Of a DNA stretch of 64,000 nucleotides, positions 12,000-23,749 are shown one piece after another. The notes below the pieces were generated by a model. It was not told the DNA's origin. It did not search any database and saw nothing but the letters and a program-made list of their open reading frames with translations. The first letter of the stretch is position 1; each line of letters opens with the position of its first letter. Made by a program: the position numbers and the translations under genes. Source of the stretch: Aselliscus stoliczkanus (Eukaryota; Chordata; Mammalia; Chiroptera; Hipposideridae); assembly GCA_033961575.1 (NCBI GenBank), contig CM066738.1, positions 98,915,478 to 98,979,477 on the forward strand. Reading direction: 5' to 3'.

Positions 12000-12850
12000 A
12001 ATGGAGATGGGGAGGCACCAAACATGATTAGGGGGCTTAGCCTGGGCCCACCGGGCTGCAAAGAGGGGCTTGTGCTACAAAGAGCGGGAGCAAACAAACG
12101 ACTCCCGGTGCCAAGCAGCGAATGAATTCTTGTTTGTGCAAACACTGCGTTTTGTGGCGGCAGCACAAGAATGGGAGTGCTCTCCCTGCTGTCAGGGGCA
12201 TTCTCCGGGATGATGAATTGACAGTCCTCCAGCCAAGCCCCCAGTTGCTTCTGGCGGCCATGACCCTTGGTGTGCACCTGCCACCACAGACCGCACAAGA
12301 AAACGTATTGTTTTCCTCTTTTTCTTCTGAGTTCTGCAGCTGCTGGGCTGCTCGAAGGAAATCTTCCTTACCTAAAGTACAAACCTGAACTTCTCTGGTT
12401 TGCAGGGTCAAAGCTTCATGTTTCTGGCATTTTCAGGGAAGTGGTGCTTCAGAGGCGGTTTTGTAAAAGCCTGTTACTCTCACGGCACTGAGGGCTCTTC
12501 TGGTCTCCTTGCCTTTTTTCATCCAGCGGCTTTCTGACCACATTCCTCAAAGCCACCAGGTGCTCTGTGACAGCTGGAGCGGCCGCCTGAAATCTCGGGG
12601 AGGCAGACAGAGGAGCAGAGAACCAGCCGTTACCCTACAGGGAAAGTAAACTAGCTGTCGGTGCATAAATTCACGATTTGCCCCTATATTCCAAACAGTT
12701 CCAGAAAGACAAAGCCAGGACGGTAACTGCCTTGTTCAAACGATTTGTGTGGCTTTCAAAGAATAAATTTTGTTTTCTAGTCCAAGAAACACTAAATGTT
12801 AAGTTTCTTGGGGCTCATTAGCAACACTTCTGGTGGCCTCAAATTGGGGA
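12000..12850. promoter_or_regulatory. Candidate cis-regulatory block (repeat-free)
   Basis: About 850 bp with no repeat I can name, higher complexity and more CpG than its neighbours. It holds a palindromic forkhead-like word TGTTTGTGCAAACA (12131-12144), a TEAD-like CATTCC (12541-12546), two E-boxes CAGGTG (12557-12562) and CAGCTG (12571-12576), and a GCGGCCGC word (12579-12586) within 46 bp. Overlapping ORFs on both strands (reverse 11813-12298 and 12037-12411) have no domain. Enhancer function is inference; short motifs occur by chance, and no conservation data are available. Confidence 0.3.
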
Positions 12851-12925
12851 GGAGGGAGGACTTTCCATAAAGAATTCCAGAAGCCAGAGACTTTTGGGAA
12901 TTAAAAATAGGAGCAACCAGCCCAT

Positions 12926-13003
12926 GAGCACTTACTATGTGCCAGCCAATGTCTTCATCATCTCACATAAATCATCTCTGTTAATTTTATTTAATCCTAA
13001 CAA
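12926..13003 (-). repeat. MIR fragment, reverse strand
   Basis: GAGCACTTACTATGTGCCAG followed by a degenerate CTCACATAAATCATCTC and TTTAATCCTAACAACTC, the 3' half of MIR in reverse complement. Confidence 0.65.
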
Positions 13004-13260
13004 CTCTTCATTCATTCATCAAGCACTTAATTGTTAAGTGCCTGTTATGTCCCAGACACACTGTTCTAGTGGAATGGAGACACAAAATAAATATATTGAA
13101 TTAGTAAATCATTTATTAAAGCCAGAGGTGATAAGAGCTATGGAAATGATTGACAGGGGTTCTGGAATCCTGAAGTGTGGCAAGGACAGGATATCAAGGT
13201 CTCACTGAGAAGGTACGTTTTCACACAAGGATGAGCCACACCTATCCTTGGGAGAAGAAT
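13004..13260 (-). repeat. L2 3' end, reverse strand
   Basis: Starts with the reverse-complemented L2 tail TTCATTCATTCATCAAGCAC and continues GCCTGTTATGTCCCAGACAC, CTGTTCTAG, AGGTGATAAGAGCTATGGA and GTCTCACTGAGAAGGTACG. Confidence 0.75.
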
Positions 13261-13329
13261 GATACAAGAGGAGGCGACTGACGCTAACTTGCCTTAATAC
13301 AAGTGAACCTCAGAAAATGTGAAAATTGG

Positions 13330-13812
13330 GTATTATTTTGTGGTAGGCAGAAAAATGGTTCTCAGGTTGTCCATGTCCTAAACCCAGGAAGTTGTGACTA
13401 TGAGGGGAATTAAAATTGCAGATGGGATTAAGGTGGCTAGTTGGCTGGGCCTTTAAATAAAGAGATTACTTGGATTATACAGGATTATATTAAGGGTTCT
13501 TAAAATGACAAGAGGGAGGCAAAGGGAGAAGGCAGTGTGAGAAGGACTTGTCCAGATATTGCTGGTCTTGACAATGGAGGAAGGGGCCATGAATCAACGA
13601 CGGTGGCAGTCTCTAGAAACTGAAAAAGGCAAGGAAATGAATTCTCCCCTAAACCTCCAAAAAAGAACGCAGCCTTGCTGATGACGCCTGAATTTTAGCT
13701 CCAGGGAGACCTCTAATCTACAGAATTATAAGATAATAAATGTGTATTATTTTAGGTTCCCACCACTACGTTTATGGCCATTTGTACAGCAGCTATAGGA
13801 ACCTTACACAAG
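13330..13812 (+). mobile_element. MLT1-type LTR (ERVL-MaLR), + strand
   Basis: The words follow the MLT1 consensus in order: GTCCATGTCCTAAACCC, AGATGGGATTAAGG, GGATTATACAGGATTATATT, GAAACTGAAAAAGGCAAGGA, ATTCTCCCCTAAACCTCC, AACGCAGCCTTGCTGATGAC, AATTATAAGATAATAAATGTG (polyadenylation region) and a GCAGCTATAGGAACC end. It looks like a solitary LTR; no internal retroviral genes are visible beside it. Confidence 0.85.
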
Positions 13813-14084
13813 CACATCCACAGAAAACTTCTCAAAGCTCCATCAGCCTCAGGCTTCGGGAGTGATAGACACCAGGGAGTAGGTTGATCTACCCGGAATA
13901 AACAAGCTTCGGCCATTTTCCTTACCTGGAGAGGCACTGCTCTCTCTATCCAGACTGTGCCTGGTATATTTGAAGGCTATCAGGGTCAGTGAGGATAGTG
14001 CTGAGTGAGAAAGAAGGGAGTGGAAGAAGATGGGGTCAAAGGGCTGATGGGGCCCAGGGCTCGGCCAGGTCACAACTGTGACAC

Positions 14085-14215
14085 AAACATACCCCATTAG
14101 AGGGATATGGAAATCCCCAATCTACAGAGGGGGAAGTGGGAGATTAAATCACTTTCCTAAATTTAAACAAGGGACATCTGACTCCAAGACTCTCTTTAAA
14201 ACCCTTGCTTTTATA
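14085..14215 (-). repeat. MIR fragment, reverse strand
   Basis: CAATCTACAGAGGGGGAAGT, GATTAAATCACTTTCCTAAA and GGGACATCTGACTCCAAGAC match the 5' and core part of MIR in reverse complement. Confidence 0.6.
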
Positions 14216-15659
14216 GGCTCAGCCAAATTACGCAGAATAACGGGAGAATGAAAACTGACTACTAGTGTTGCCGTGACAACATCAAGGTATCACCAAATCT
14301 TCATGATGGTATGTTAACGTGGCCACATTTGTTGATGCCACAGTGTGAGTCAAGAACATGGCACCTTCCATTTAAAAAAAAAAAAAAATCTGTTCCGGAT
14401 TTCAGTATTTTTAGAAGAGTCAGGCCATACTATGCGTAGACCTCCTTCACTCACTCTCATTCTCGTCCTTGTCCCTTTCTTCTTTTCCCTTACCCTCTGC
14501 CTTTCTTCCATTACTGAGGGTCCAAAGGGATCCTTCTGACTTTCCAGCTGTAATTAATTAAATAAGGGACTTCAACACCATTTCTAGGACTTGCTCATGA
14601 TCTTATTACTTTTTCACCACACTGAACCCGAGGCTCTATGATTTTTCCCATCCCTTGAGATTCAAGTTGAGCTCCTCTCTGTGCCTATGTAGGTAGCAGC
14701 CCATCTGTTATTTCTGCCTGCCAGCTTCCCTTCCCTTTTCTCTTGCTTAGAGTGTCCTAATTTTTTTGTGGGGAACCACCCTTCCCCCAGTTCATCCAAT
14801 CTTGGTAGCTCTGTCAATCAAGGTGTCATATCCTCTCCTGACACTAGGCTCAAGTTTAGCCAAACAGACTTCCTGGGATTTTAAATCTAGAGAGCAGTGA
14901 ACTAAGTATGAAAAATGGATAAAGCTGATTCATCCCGGAAGATCTAAAGAAACCTGCATATTCCACAGTGAGTGTCTTTCCAGAGGCCATGCATTATTGG
15001 GGAGTTTTCTGAAGATATGATAATCCCCAATTTTTACTTTTTCTTAGATTCAGTTAGCTCTCCATAATCTTCTGATAAATTATTTTTAATTTTCCCTGCT
15101 TATATTAACACAAGTTAGTGTTGGTTACTTGCAATTAAAACAAACACACAAATTTAACTGATAAAAATCTTGCCTCTTGAATAACTAGCTTCATTTTCTT
15201 AGGCTTTAATATGTTGTACTTCAAAGGCGCTTAGCTGTTGTAGATTTTGCTGCTTAACATAGAGTATGTTTTTCTCTGTGTGTGTGTTTTTTCTCCTCAT
15301 AGACCCCAAGATTGGGACAAAGCAATTCATCTTGTAATTTATCCAACAACCAGCACCTTACCTTTATTTAGCTTTTTTTTTTTTTTTTAAGGAGTAAGTG
15401 AATAGAGATTTGGTCCAAAATTTCAAGCCAGGTTCCCTTTCTCATTTGCTTTAAACTTTACAGAAAACTCCCCAAAGTTTCATCACCTAATTGTATGGTG
15501 TCTACATAAAAGTCTGGAGGGAAGGTGATATGTACCCAGGAGGCCTTTTGAAAATACAAAATGGTACTTGGAGAGAGTAATTTATTATATGTTAATATCC
15601 TTTAGTAGGAACACCTTCAGTTGAATTACTTTATCAAAGAGTGATGCAACACAGTCAAA
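14216..15659. other. Mostly unassigned non-coding sequence
   Basis: About 1.4 kb without a supported exon. The part near 14675-14960 has LTR-like words (CCAGTTCATCCAATCTTGG, GTCAATCAAGGTGTCAT) that may belong to an old MaLR element related to the next feature, but I cannot define its ends. Confidence 0.35.
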
Positions 15660-16010
15660 ATTAAGTTCTCGCCAATTGTACATCAGCAACTGTGCCATGG
15701 ATGATTCCCACTTTCTCCTTCTTGCAGAATGGATTGTAGATATGATGGCTGGAGTTCAAGCGGCCATCCTGTGCTATAAGATGGGACTCACACATGAGGA
15801 TAACAGAGCAGTAAAGAGAAGGAGCCTGACTCCATGACGACCTCATCGAGCTGCTCTGACAACTCCGGACTTCCAAAGGTTTGTGATTTTTTTCTTGTTT
15901 TTTTTGTATAGATAAAAGAAAAATAAATTTCTATTTTAGTTAAGCTTTTGTTACTTGGATTTTCTGTTAGTTACAAACACCATATTCCTAAACCCTAACT
16001 GACATAGCTA
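15660..16010 (+). mobile_element. MLT1-type LTR (MLT1J-like), + strand
   Basis: Ordered MLT1J-like words: GATGGCTGGAGTTCAAGCGG, CCATCCTGTGCTATAAGATG, AGAGAAGGAGCCTGACTCC, GACGACCTCATCGAGCTGC, AAGAAAAATAAATTTCTATT (polyadenylation region), and a CCTAACTGACATAG end. Solitary and much diverged. Confidence 0.78.
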
Positions 16011-16367
16011 CATATATGCCATCCCACCCTCATCATATATATATACACATCCCTTAGCCTCCTCAGGTGACCTTAAATATGTACAGAATGAATTACATTT
16101 AGCTAACTAACAAAAAATAAACTATGAGCCACACATGTTAAATATTAAAGATGCTCATTATATCTAGTCTCTGGATGGATTCCTAGGTAGGCTAAGACTT
16201 GAGCTGTACCTCCCCCACACACACTGGAGTTACATCCCATCCCTGACCTTCTGGTCAAGGTCTCAGGTTGGACTGGACTCTCTATTCCTGATATGTGACT
16301 ATGGATTTCCTGGCACTCTCTGGGAGGCTGTAATTTTGCCTTGTTCAAGGCCATACTCCTGAATCCT

Positions 16368-16560
16368 GACTCCATTACTTACCTGCTCTTTGGCCTTGGA
16401 AAGTTTATTGAGCCTCAGTGTCTCAATTTCTCACCTATACAATGAGAATAATCTTGTAGAGTTATTTTAAGGATTGAATAAAGTAATACTGGTAAAGCTC
16501 TTGGTGCCTAATGCATAGTAACCCCTCCACAAGTACTCATTAAAATTATGCCTATTATTT
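16368..16560 (+). repeat. MIR SINE, + strand
   Basis: Sense MIR order: CTTACCTGCTCTTTGGCCTTGG, CCTCAGTGTCTCAATTTCTC, ACCTATACAATGAGAATAAT, GTTATTTTAAGGATTGAATA and a TAGTAA..CTCATTAAAATTAT tail (quoted in pieces). Confidence 0.82.
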
Positions 16561-17082
16561 CACTCCAAAGAGAAAAATTTGAACGTCATAAAGATTTTGA
16601 CAAGAGAAAGCTATGTTATTTGAGGATACAAGTAGACAAGGACCTTGATGGAGCAGATGTTTTATCACACAAAACCAAGTTCCTATTTCATAACAAGAAA
16701 AAAAGCTATTAGGTGCAAAGATACAGATCATCCCCATTTCTCATTCTTTTAACTTAAAATAGCTTTGCATCTGCTAGGTCCAGTTCTCTCCTTAGAGTCC
16801 AAGAAGGCAGCAGCAATGTCTTCCTAAAAGGAGAGATACTGCGAGCTGACAATAGCTTATACATTTCCTTTGCCTCCACTCCACCTAGGCTTGTTCTGGC
16901 CCTTAACCCACCAGCCTCTATCAGGTTGTCACGCCTAATCAAATGTACTGAAAAGAAGCCAAAAAGCCTTCACCCAACTGGCCAGGAGAAAGGCTCTCTC
17001 CTCAGCCTTCATGGACATCCCTTGGCTTCCTGAAATGAGGAATTTGCCTCCTGCAATGTTTTGCAGCTGAATGACTACCATC
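16561..17082. other. Unassigned non-coding sequence
   Basis: Repeat-poor, no recognised ORF content. Confidence 0.4.
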
Positions 17083-17109
17083 CCCCCCCCGCCCCCCCCC
17101 CCCACACAC
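17083..17109. repeat. Poly(C) run followed by (CA)n
   Basis: About 20 C residues broken by a single G, then CACACACA; it directly abuts the mariner fragment. Confidence 0.9.
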
Positions 17110-17608
17110 ACGAGGTAGGACAATTAAGTCCTCAAATTCATCCTAGAAAAAGTGCTACATGCCTCATTGCTAAATATCACTATGGTCACCTTCAAAATAG
17201 TCCTCTTGAAAAGCTATGAACTGATGCCAGCACCTAATCCACCCTTCAAAGCAGTTTTGGAACTCTTTTTCTGGAATGGCCATCAGAGCTGTCCTCCTAT
17301 TACCCTTCTTGATGTCCTCAAAGTCATCAAAATGTCCACCTTTCAATATTTCCTGTATCTTCAGATAAAGAAAGAAGTCATTGGTGGCCAGATCAGGTGA
17401 GTAGGGAGGGTGTTTCAATACAGTTATTTGTTTACTGGCTAAAAACTCCCTCACAGACAGTGCCATGTGAGCTGGTGCATTGTCGTGATGTAAGAGCCAT
17501 GAATTGTTAGCAAAAAGTTCAGATCTTTTTTATCTAACTTTTTCACACAGCCTTTCAGCACTTCACAGTAAATCTGGTTAACTGTTTGTCCAGTTGGTAC
17601 AAATGTTG
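17110..17608 (-). pseudogene. Broken mariner transposon, transposase 3' part
   Basis: The reverse strand carries a 98-codon frame at 17170-17466 containing ITVLKHPPYSPDLA, followed by TNDFFLYLK and later PEKEFQNCFEGW. These are the C-terminal hallmarks of mariner transposases (D,D34D family, with the third catalytic Asp in the xDFF context). Similarity continues upstream (to about 17608) in a shifted frame, then stops at a (TG)n array, so the 5' half is missing. The 3' end near 17110 reads ACGAGGTAGGACAATTAAGT and is probably the terminal inverted repeat. It is a truncated, frameshifted fossil. The same type is known from ruminants and other mammals. Confidence 0.85.
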
Positions 17609-17627
17609 GTTAAATGTTTGCGAATTT

Positions 17628-17629
<2 letters not shown>

Positions 17630-17676
<47 letters not shown>
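17630..17676. repeat. (TG)n microsatellite
   Basis: About 22 TG units, at the truncated end of the mariner fragment. Confidence 0.95.
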
Positions 17677-17680
<4 letters not shown>

Positions 17681-18446
17681 TAAATTCCTTTCACCACCTT
17701 ATAGAATAATCTTTGGGGACTTATCTTATTACAGATTTCTTTGAGTGTCTTTTTTAAGAAATGATCATACTTAATACTACATGGCAACAATTCTCAGTAA
17801 AATTTTCTTTCTGGTTAATATAAAATTATGATGGCAGAGAACTGAGAATTTGAGCCCCATGACTTTTTTTCTTTAGGAAAATAAAAAATAAAAATAAAAA
17901 TGTATCCCTCATTTAACAATGTCCCTTGGTGGCTTTGAATCAATTCCTTCTCACTGTTAAATGATTTTGGCAAAGTTACCAGGAAGACAAGATTCCAGTG
18001 CCCACACTCTTCTTTTCAATCTTTCTGGAAACGTCTTTGTATCTCTATGTCAATAGAGTGTGGAGAAAAAATAGTGTTTCATTTGGAGCTGCCCACAGCT
18101 ACTGGCGTGTTCCTTAATTAGTGTCTGTGGCCAGTTAGCATTGTTTAGATTTCATTCAACACACTTACCCGGAAACGTGCTTCTCTTGGCTGCTGTGGTG
18201 TGCGCCAGCTGCCTTTGCTCTCTTAGGGCCCAATTCAGAGACCAAAAATTCTCATATGAGCACAAATGCCTGAGAGTGGGCATTTATTTGTTTTCTGCTT
18301 AGGAGACAACTTTCATATATCTCTGCCATTAAAAAATAAATAAGTAAATAAATACCCACAAAAACATGACAGACAAAAAGTAGAGTATCTCACTTCTACC
18401 TAAACTAAAGGTTTGCCTCATATGGAAGTTGCGTGTCTCTTTGATC

Positions 18447-18477
<31 letters not shown>

Positions 18478-18949
18478 TTCTTCTCCGATAAATAATAAAC
18501 TCATCCCTAAAAGCCATTTTGAAGACTAAACATCCATGACAAAGAAGAAGGACAAAGAAGCTATGACTTCAGGCAGAGAGGTCATTATTTCCATTGGCCA
18601 AGCGATGGACATTCCATTTTTATAAAAGTATGCTACTGAATGGTACTTTTGTTTACCTCTTTTCTTAAAGGTGTGAACAGGAATATCTGCAGATGGTGCT
18701 TGCTCATGCACCTGGATGTATTCCCCCCCTTCCGATATTTGGGGCAATGAGGCATGCGGTTATCCTCGTCAAAGTTATGTGGCATTGGGTGCTGGCAGTG
18801 AGAAGATTCCAGCCCACACTGGGTGCCTTGACTGCATTTCCCTGATAGCCTATGCACGCGGCCATCATGGCTTCTGTTTTTATGATTTAATTATTTTATA
18901 ACCCCAGCACTCAGTACCATTTTGGGCATACAGTGGGTAGTCAGTCAAT
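17677..18949. other. Unassigned non-coding sequence with an (AAT)n array
   Basis: Nothing coding is recognised. An AAT/ATA trinucleotide array of about nine units lies at 18446-18473. Confidence 0.45.
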
Positions 18950-19190
18950 GTCTGTTTAATAATAGAAAACAGCACTTTATACATGTTTATGATCTGCCAG
19001 GCATTGTCCAAGTCCTTTGCAAATATTAACTCATTTAATGCTCACGACAGCCCTATGGGATAGCTGTTATTATTGTTCCTGTTTACAGATGAGGAAACAG
19101 GGAAATGGAGAGGCAAAGCAACTGGCTCCTAAGTGGCAGCATTGATATTTGAACCCAAGAATTCAGTTCCAGAGAATATGGATTTGCGCA
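18950..19190 (-). repeat. MIR SINE, reverse strand
   Basis: GATCTGCCAGGCATTGTCC, TTAACTCATTTAATGCTCAC, TTACAGATGAGGAAACAGGG and TTTGAACCCAAGAATTC in the order expected for a nearly full-length reverse-complement MIR. Confidence 0.87.
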
Positions 19191-20274
19191 CCATTCCTAC
19201 ACTTCCTCTCTCTGCTCAACTCCCAGGCCTATCTGCTTCACCTAGCCAGGTGGTCCCAAGGTGCCTTCCAATTCTATTGTGTGATTCTAGCCTGATTCTT
19301 AGACAACTGATGGGACACAGAGAATCTTCCATTATCTACTATTCTCTCCCTACCTCCCTCACCCCCCCAAAAAAAATATTCTTGGGTCTTAAATTCCTGA
19401 TAAAATTACATAAGGGAACATGGAACCATGGTTTGCCCTTCTTCCAAAAGGAGGAAGTGTCCATAAAAATACAAGTATGAGAACAAACAAGAAAATTGCA
19501 CATGGCCCCAATTCTCCCAATATCATTTTAATAGAAAGTGAGGTCACATGTAACATAAAGATTCCTAGAAGTCCATTCAGTGGTTGCACATACCAGCAAT
19601 AATCCAGCTCAGAAAGACAGGAAGCTATAACAGCAGGAAGGGTTCTTACTGAGAGACCAGAGAGTGCAAGCTCAGTCCCGCGCCACACAGGAAGGTGTTA
19701 GGGAGCCAGGAGGGGTAAAAGGAGAAGTGCGTATGTGTTGCCTCCTGGGAAGCTAGACTATAAAGGAAAGGAGAAAGGGTCAATGGCAACAACTGGGACA
19801 TAGAGAGGAAAAAAGATTTTTTATTTTTTTTAAGATGAGGTACACGCATCAATAGTTTGCAGAAAAGTAACCTGTTGACAGTGAGAAGTAGAGAGTACCA
19901 GTGAGAGAAAGAATGGATCAAATGTGGGTCTGGTCCTGGGGTGTGGGATGACATGAGAATGGGTCCCATGTGGCCTCTCCTGATTCAGAGTGGAATCTTG
20001 AGATAGTGGGCATAGAAACTGAAAACCATCTTTGAGGCGTTCACTGTCTCCACAGATAGCTTCTCCAGGAGAAATGAAGGAAAAGCCAGTTGCAAAATGT
20101 TAGTGGCTACTGCTGGGGATTTAAACCACAGGACCATTGCAATGGATATTGATAGATAGAAACATGGAAGTCTGGGGAATGGGACCCCAAACAGGTGATG
20201 CTGCCCTCAGTCAACCATCTGGGTCCTTAAAGAAAATTTGTGTCAGAAAAGAAAGCAAGGCAAGGTAACACTTA
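19191..20274. other. Unassigned non-coding sequence
   Basis: About 1.1 kb of mixed composition. ORFs on both strands overlap at 19133-19969 with no domain. Confidence 0.4.
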
Positions 20275-20400
20275 ATTTTTTTATTCCGTGAATGTGTGTT
20301 AAGTACTCTCTATGTGTCAGGCACATGTGCTAGAGATAGAGCAATGAAAAAAAAAAAAAGAAAAAGTCCCACTCTCATGGGATTTACATTCCATCTCCAA
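20275..20400 (-). repeat. L2 3' end, reverse strand
   Basis: AAGTACTCTCTATGTGTCAG, GGCACATGTGCTAGAGATAG and TCTCATGGGATTTACATTCC match the reverse-complemented L2 3' UTR, with an inserted A run at about 20347-20359. Confidence 0.7.
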
Positions 20401-21659
20401 ATTCACCAAGAGAAGTGTGGCCTTAGATTGTCAGCCCAAGTTGCCTATTCTGCTTGCACCATCGCAAAGACCGCCCTGAAATGTCAGAAGGGCTACACCT
20501 GCCATTCTCAATGGCAAGCAAGAGAAAGTGAAAGAGACAGAATGTTTGCCCTCACAACGAAAGCAGAACTGGAGCAGGCCACCTGTCCTAGCGAGCGAGG
20601 AGGGAGGAAGCCTAGTGATGACCTCGAGATACAGAGCAGGGGCAGCTGCTGTGCCTCATCCCCTGGCAGTAGCCCTAGATCCAGTGTCCTCTCTGGTCTC
20701 GGGAACCCAAGAGAGATCATTGATTGTCCACACATGCATGCTAGGATGCTGACTCAGCACAGCAAGGGAGCTAAAGCCTCCAGGAAGTGGCCACTTAAAT
20801 GTTCTAAAACTGAACCAACCCATAAAAACTCTTCTTGGGATAGTAGAGAGATGTTGGAAAGAGGGGAGAGAGGAGCCATGCATTTCCTAGCTCCCCAAAA
20901 TCAAAATTCCCCCAATTTTCTTCTTTCTCCTGTTAACCCATGCACTTGACAGCTACACCAATGGGGCACAAAGTTTCTGACTAAAGCACTCACAGGAGGT
21001 CTTGCACGCAGCTCATGAGGCCATTTCTCCAATTCTTATTACTATTTTACATTTTCTGCTGCCACCAACAAATGGGCAGTCTGAACCCACACATACCTTT
21101 TAAATACCTATTTAAAGACTCTCGGTTCTGTTACCGTGAGGACAGCATTCACCCAAAAAACAGTAACACCAAACACCTCAAGGTGAGGTAGAAAACAGAA
21201 AATTCTCCCTATTTTTACCCTATCTTTAGATTCCCAAATCAGCAGACAAAAGAAATTGGTCTTCAACATCATTCATGACCTTGACTTGATGTGCCCTTTT
21301 GATTCTTGTGCTACAGTTTGTGCATTTTGTACACTGTAGGGTTTTTTGTTGACTCCAGGCCCTGGCTTGACCTGTATTCCTTTATCTTTGCTTCAAAAGT
21401 ATCATCTCCCACCTGGTCTTCCTCTTTCTTCACCACCTAGTCACATAGCCCATTCTCCTATCCACTTCTTCCAAGCAGCTTTCTCCAGGTGACCCCAGCC
21501 CGTGGGGCTCTGCTTTTGCTGAACTCATAGGACACTCACTATTTGTAGCGAAAAGGGGTCTGGACCCAATTTCAACATGTGAGTGTGTGGGTCTCTCCCC
21601 CCACACACACACAATCAAACAAGCAAGTCTTGGACACCAGCTGGGTGTCTTATAATTCA
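20401..21659. other. Unassigned non-coding sequence
   Basis: Contains most of the longest non-repetitive open frame in the window (20296-20949, + strand, 217 codons). That frame starts inside the L2 relic and reads through its A run (KKKKRK), so it is unlikely to be a gene. No other signal is recognised. Confidence 0.45.
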
Positions 21660-21699
21660 ACTCAATTCTGACACTATCTACCCAGAGATAACACCAGAT

Positions 21700-22330
21700 C
21701 CCACAGGTTAAGAGCTCAGTCCTACAAGACTGCTCCCCTCCACCTTAGATGCCAATCACAGGTCCAGGTGATCACCTGTGTTTCTGACTGAATGGCTTTG
21801 GATTGGAAGTTCCGATGGCCTCCTCCTTGGGTTCAACTAATTTGCTAGAGCCGATTACAGAACTCAGAGAAACATTTTACTTCCTAGATCATCAGTTTAT
21901 AATAAAAGAATATAACTCAGGAACACCCAGATGGAAGAGGCCCCAAACTGCTATGCCCGATCCAGGAGAGACCCTCTCCTCCAAACCTCCAACCTGGAAG
22001 CTCTCTGAACCCTTCTGGATTTTTGTAGTCTTGATTGATTAAATCATTGGCCTTTGACAATTCAGTCAATCTCTAGTACCCCTCCTCTTTCCTGAGATCA
22101 GGAAATGGGACTGAAAGTTTCAACCCTCTAATCATTTGGTTGGTTTCCCTGGCAACCTGCCCCATCCTTCAGTTACCTAGGTGCTTTGAAAAAGTCACCT
22201 CATTAACATAACAAAAGATACCTTCAAGCTCTCCTCCTGTAGGAAATTCCAGTGGTTTTAGGAGCTCTGCCAGAAACTGGAAGACTGAATATATATTTCT
22301 TCTTATAAATCATGATATCACAGTAGTTCT
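21700..22330 (+). repeat. LTR-like ancient repeat, family uncertain
   Basis: Words near the right end (GGTTTTAGGAGCTCTGCCAG, AATATATATTTCTTCTTATA, AATCATGATATCACAG) and centre (ATGGAAGAGGCCCCAAACTGC-like, GGTTTCCCTGGCAACCTGCC) resemble an old ERVL-class or related LTR that I cannot name. Boundaries are approximate. Confidence 0.35.
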
Positions 22331-22489
22331 CCTTGAGATTCAGCATTTAAGGTCTATATAGATGGCTTGCTTCCCCTGATAAATTACAACTCTATAAAGA
22401 AGGCCTTGGTAAACCCAAAATACCCAAAATAGCGTCTCGTATATATTTGGTATGCAACCACCAGTTTCATTTTAAAAACTTCACATACC

Positions 22490-23110
22490 TTGTTTATCTA
22501 CTAAAGTATTTAAACATGTGGCTTCTGTATAGTGATTGATTGATTGATTGGCTGGTTCATTAAAAGTCTTGCTCATCTTTATATAAAATAATTGGGAGTT
22601 CATCCAGTATGAAAGGCCCTCAGTCAATGAGGCAGATCCCCGCTGCCAACCTGCTCAATGATAGGACGCAAGTTTTTAGGTAAATTACAGTATAGTATGT
22701 ACCCTTTTGCTGCACAGGTGTGGAATCTGAGGTTAAATTTCCTCCTCCACCTATAATACACATAATGAAACAAATATAGAAACAAATAATAGGGAAGTAA
22801 GTTATAGATGGTCCTTTAGAAGTCAATTTTATCTGCGCATCTAACCATAAAAGCAGCATCTGCTCTGCTAAATACAGGTGTTTTATAGCCTTGTCATTAA
22901 TTGGAGGGGACATTATGTCATCATACATCAACAGTTAAGGTTGGTTAAAGTGCCACTTATCTCAGGTGCTGTCATTAATCAGGTTCTTTTCAGCTTGGTG
23001 ACTCCAGAGGCTTGGCTCAAAGCTGCTTGATGTGAATGGCTTTTCCCTATGGGTTGAAAGGTGTCTTTTTATTATCATTTTGAATGAAAACCTTGTGACC
23101 CAGACATAAG
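22490..23110. promoter_or_regulatory. Candidate conserved non-coding block
   Basis: Repeat-free, balanced sequence with the 10-mer TGTCATTAAT twice (22892-22901 and 22970-22979), a homeobox-type core, plus GATTGATTGATTGATTG at 22537 and several ATTAAT/TTAAAG words. This texture is typical of gene-desert developmental enhancers. It is inference only; conservation across species would decide it. Confidence 0.25.
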
Positions 23111-23749
23111 TGGCAATTATAGTGGCTGTTCTGATGCTTCAGAGAAGTATTTCCCCCATCATCTTCACTCCCTCCAGCCCCCTGACACCTCCTCCAAGTA
23201 GCCACCTTAGAGAGAAGGCTGTTGTCTTATCATGACTTAACCCATTGATGGAATTCAAGGAACCAGTTCCAGTGCTTTGGCACTTAGAGCTGGAGGGCAG
23301 CAGAATTCTGTGGAAAGCAGCACTTTCTCTTTCTGCCTGACACCCACGTACCTAACTGCCTCCCTGGCTATCTCAAACCCACAGTGTCATGTGCATTCCA
23401 GACAGGCTTTCAGATGCATTTTTCCTTAGTCTGTACTTCCATTGAAAATGGTTGCTCTTTATCCCATTCTTGCAAGGCCACTTGAAGTGGCCGAAGTTGT
23501 TTTAATTTAAGTTGGCAGAGACAATAATAGCTTTTTGAAATATTGGCCTTCATATTTTCATCACCTTAACTAGAAAAGTTAAGGAAAAATGTTCAAGCAT
23601 TGGGTTGATAATTCAGGCAGGGGACCAGTTGGTCCATATCAAATTCTCAGTCAGGGAACTCTTATTTTGCCCTGAAAATAAAACTCCCTGCACATCCCAA
23701 GTTGGGTGTCTGAACCTGTGCAAGAGATTGGAAGAATAAAGGGGAGGGT
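23111..23749. other. Unassigned non-coding sequence
   Basis: No repeat or exon recognised. Confidence 0.4.

Noticed and set aside
11813..12411. Overlapping 161- and 124-codon reverse-strand frames
   Set aside because: No domain; the + strand is also open here; a GC-richer patch explains the lack of stops.
13019..13041. Small hairpin CACTTAATTGTTAAGTG
   Set aside because: Very short arms in AT-rich L2 sequence; expected by chance.
20296..20949. 217-codon frame, the longest outside L1 and simple repeats
   Set aside because: It begins in a reverse-strand L2 relic, reads through an A run, overlaps open frames on the other strand and shows no domain.
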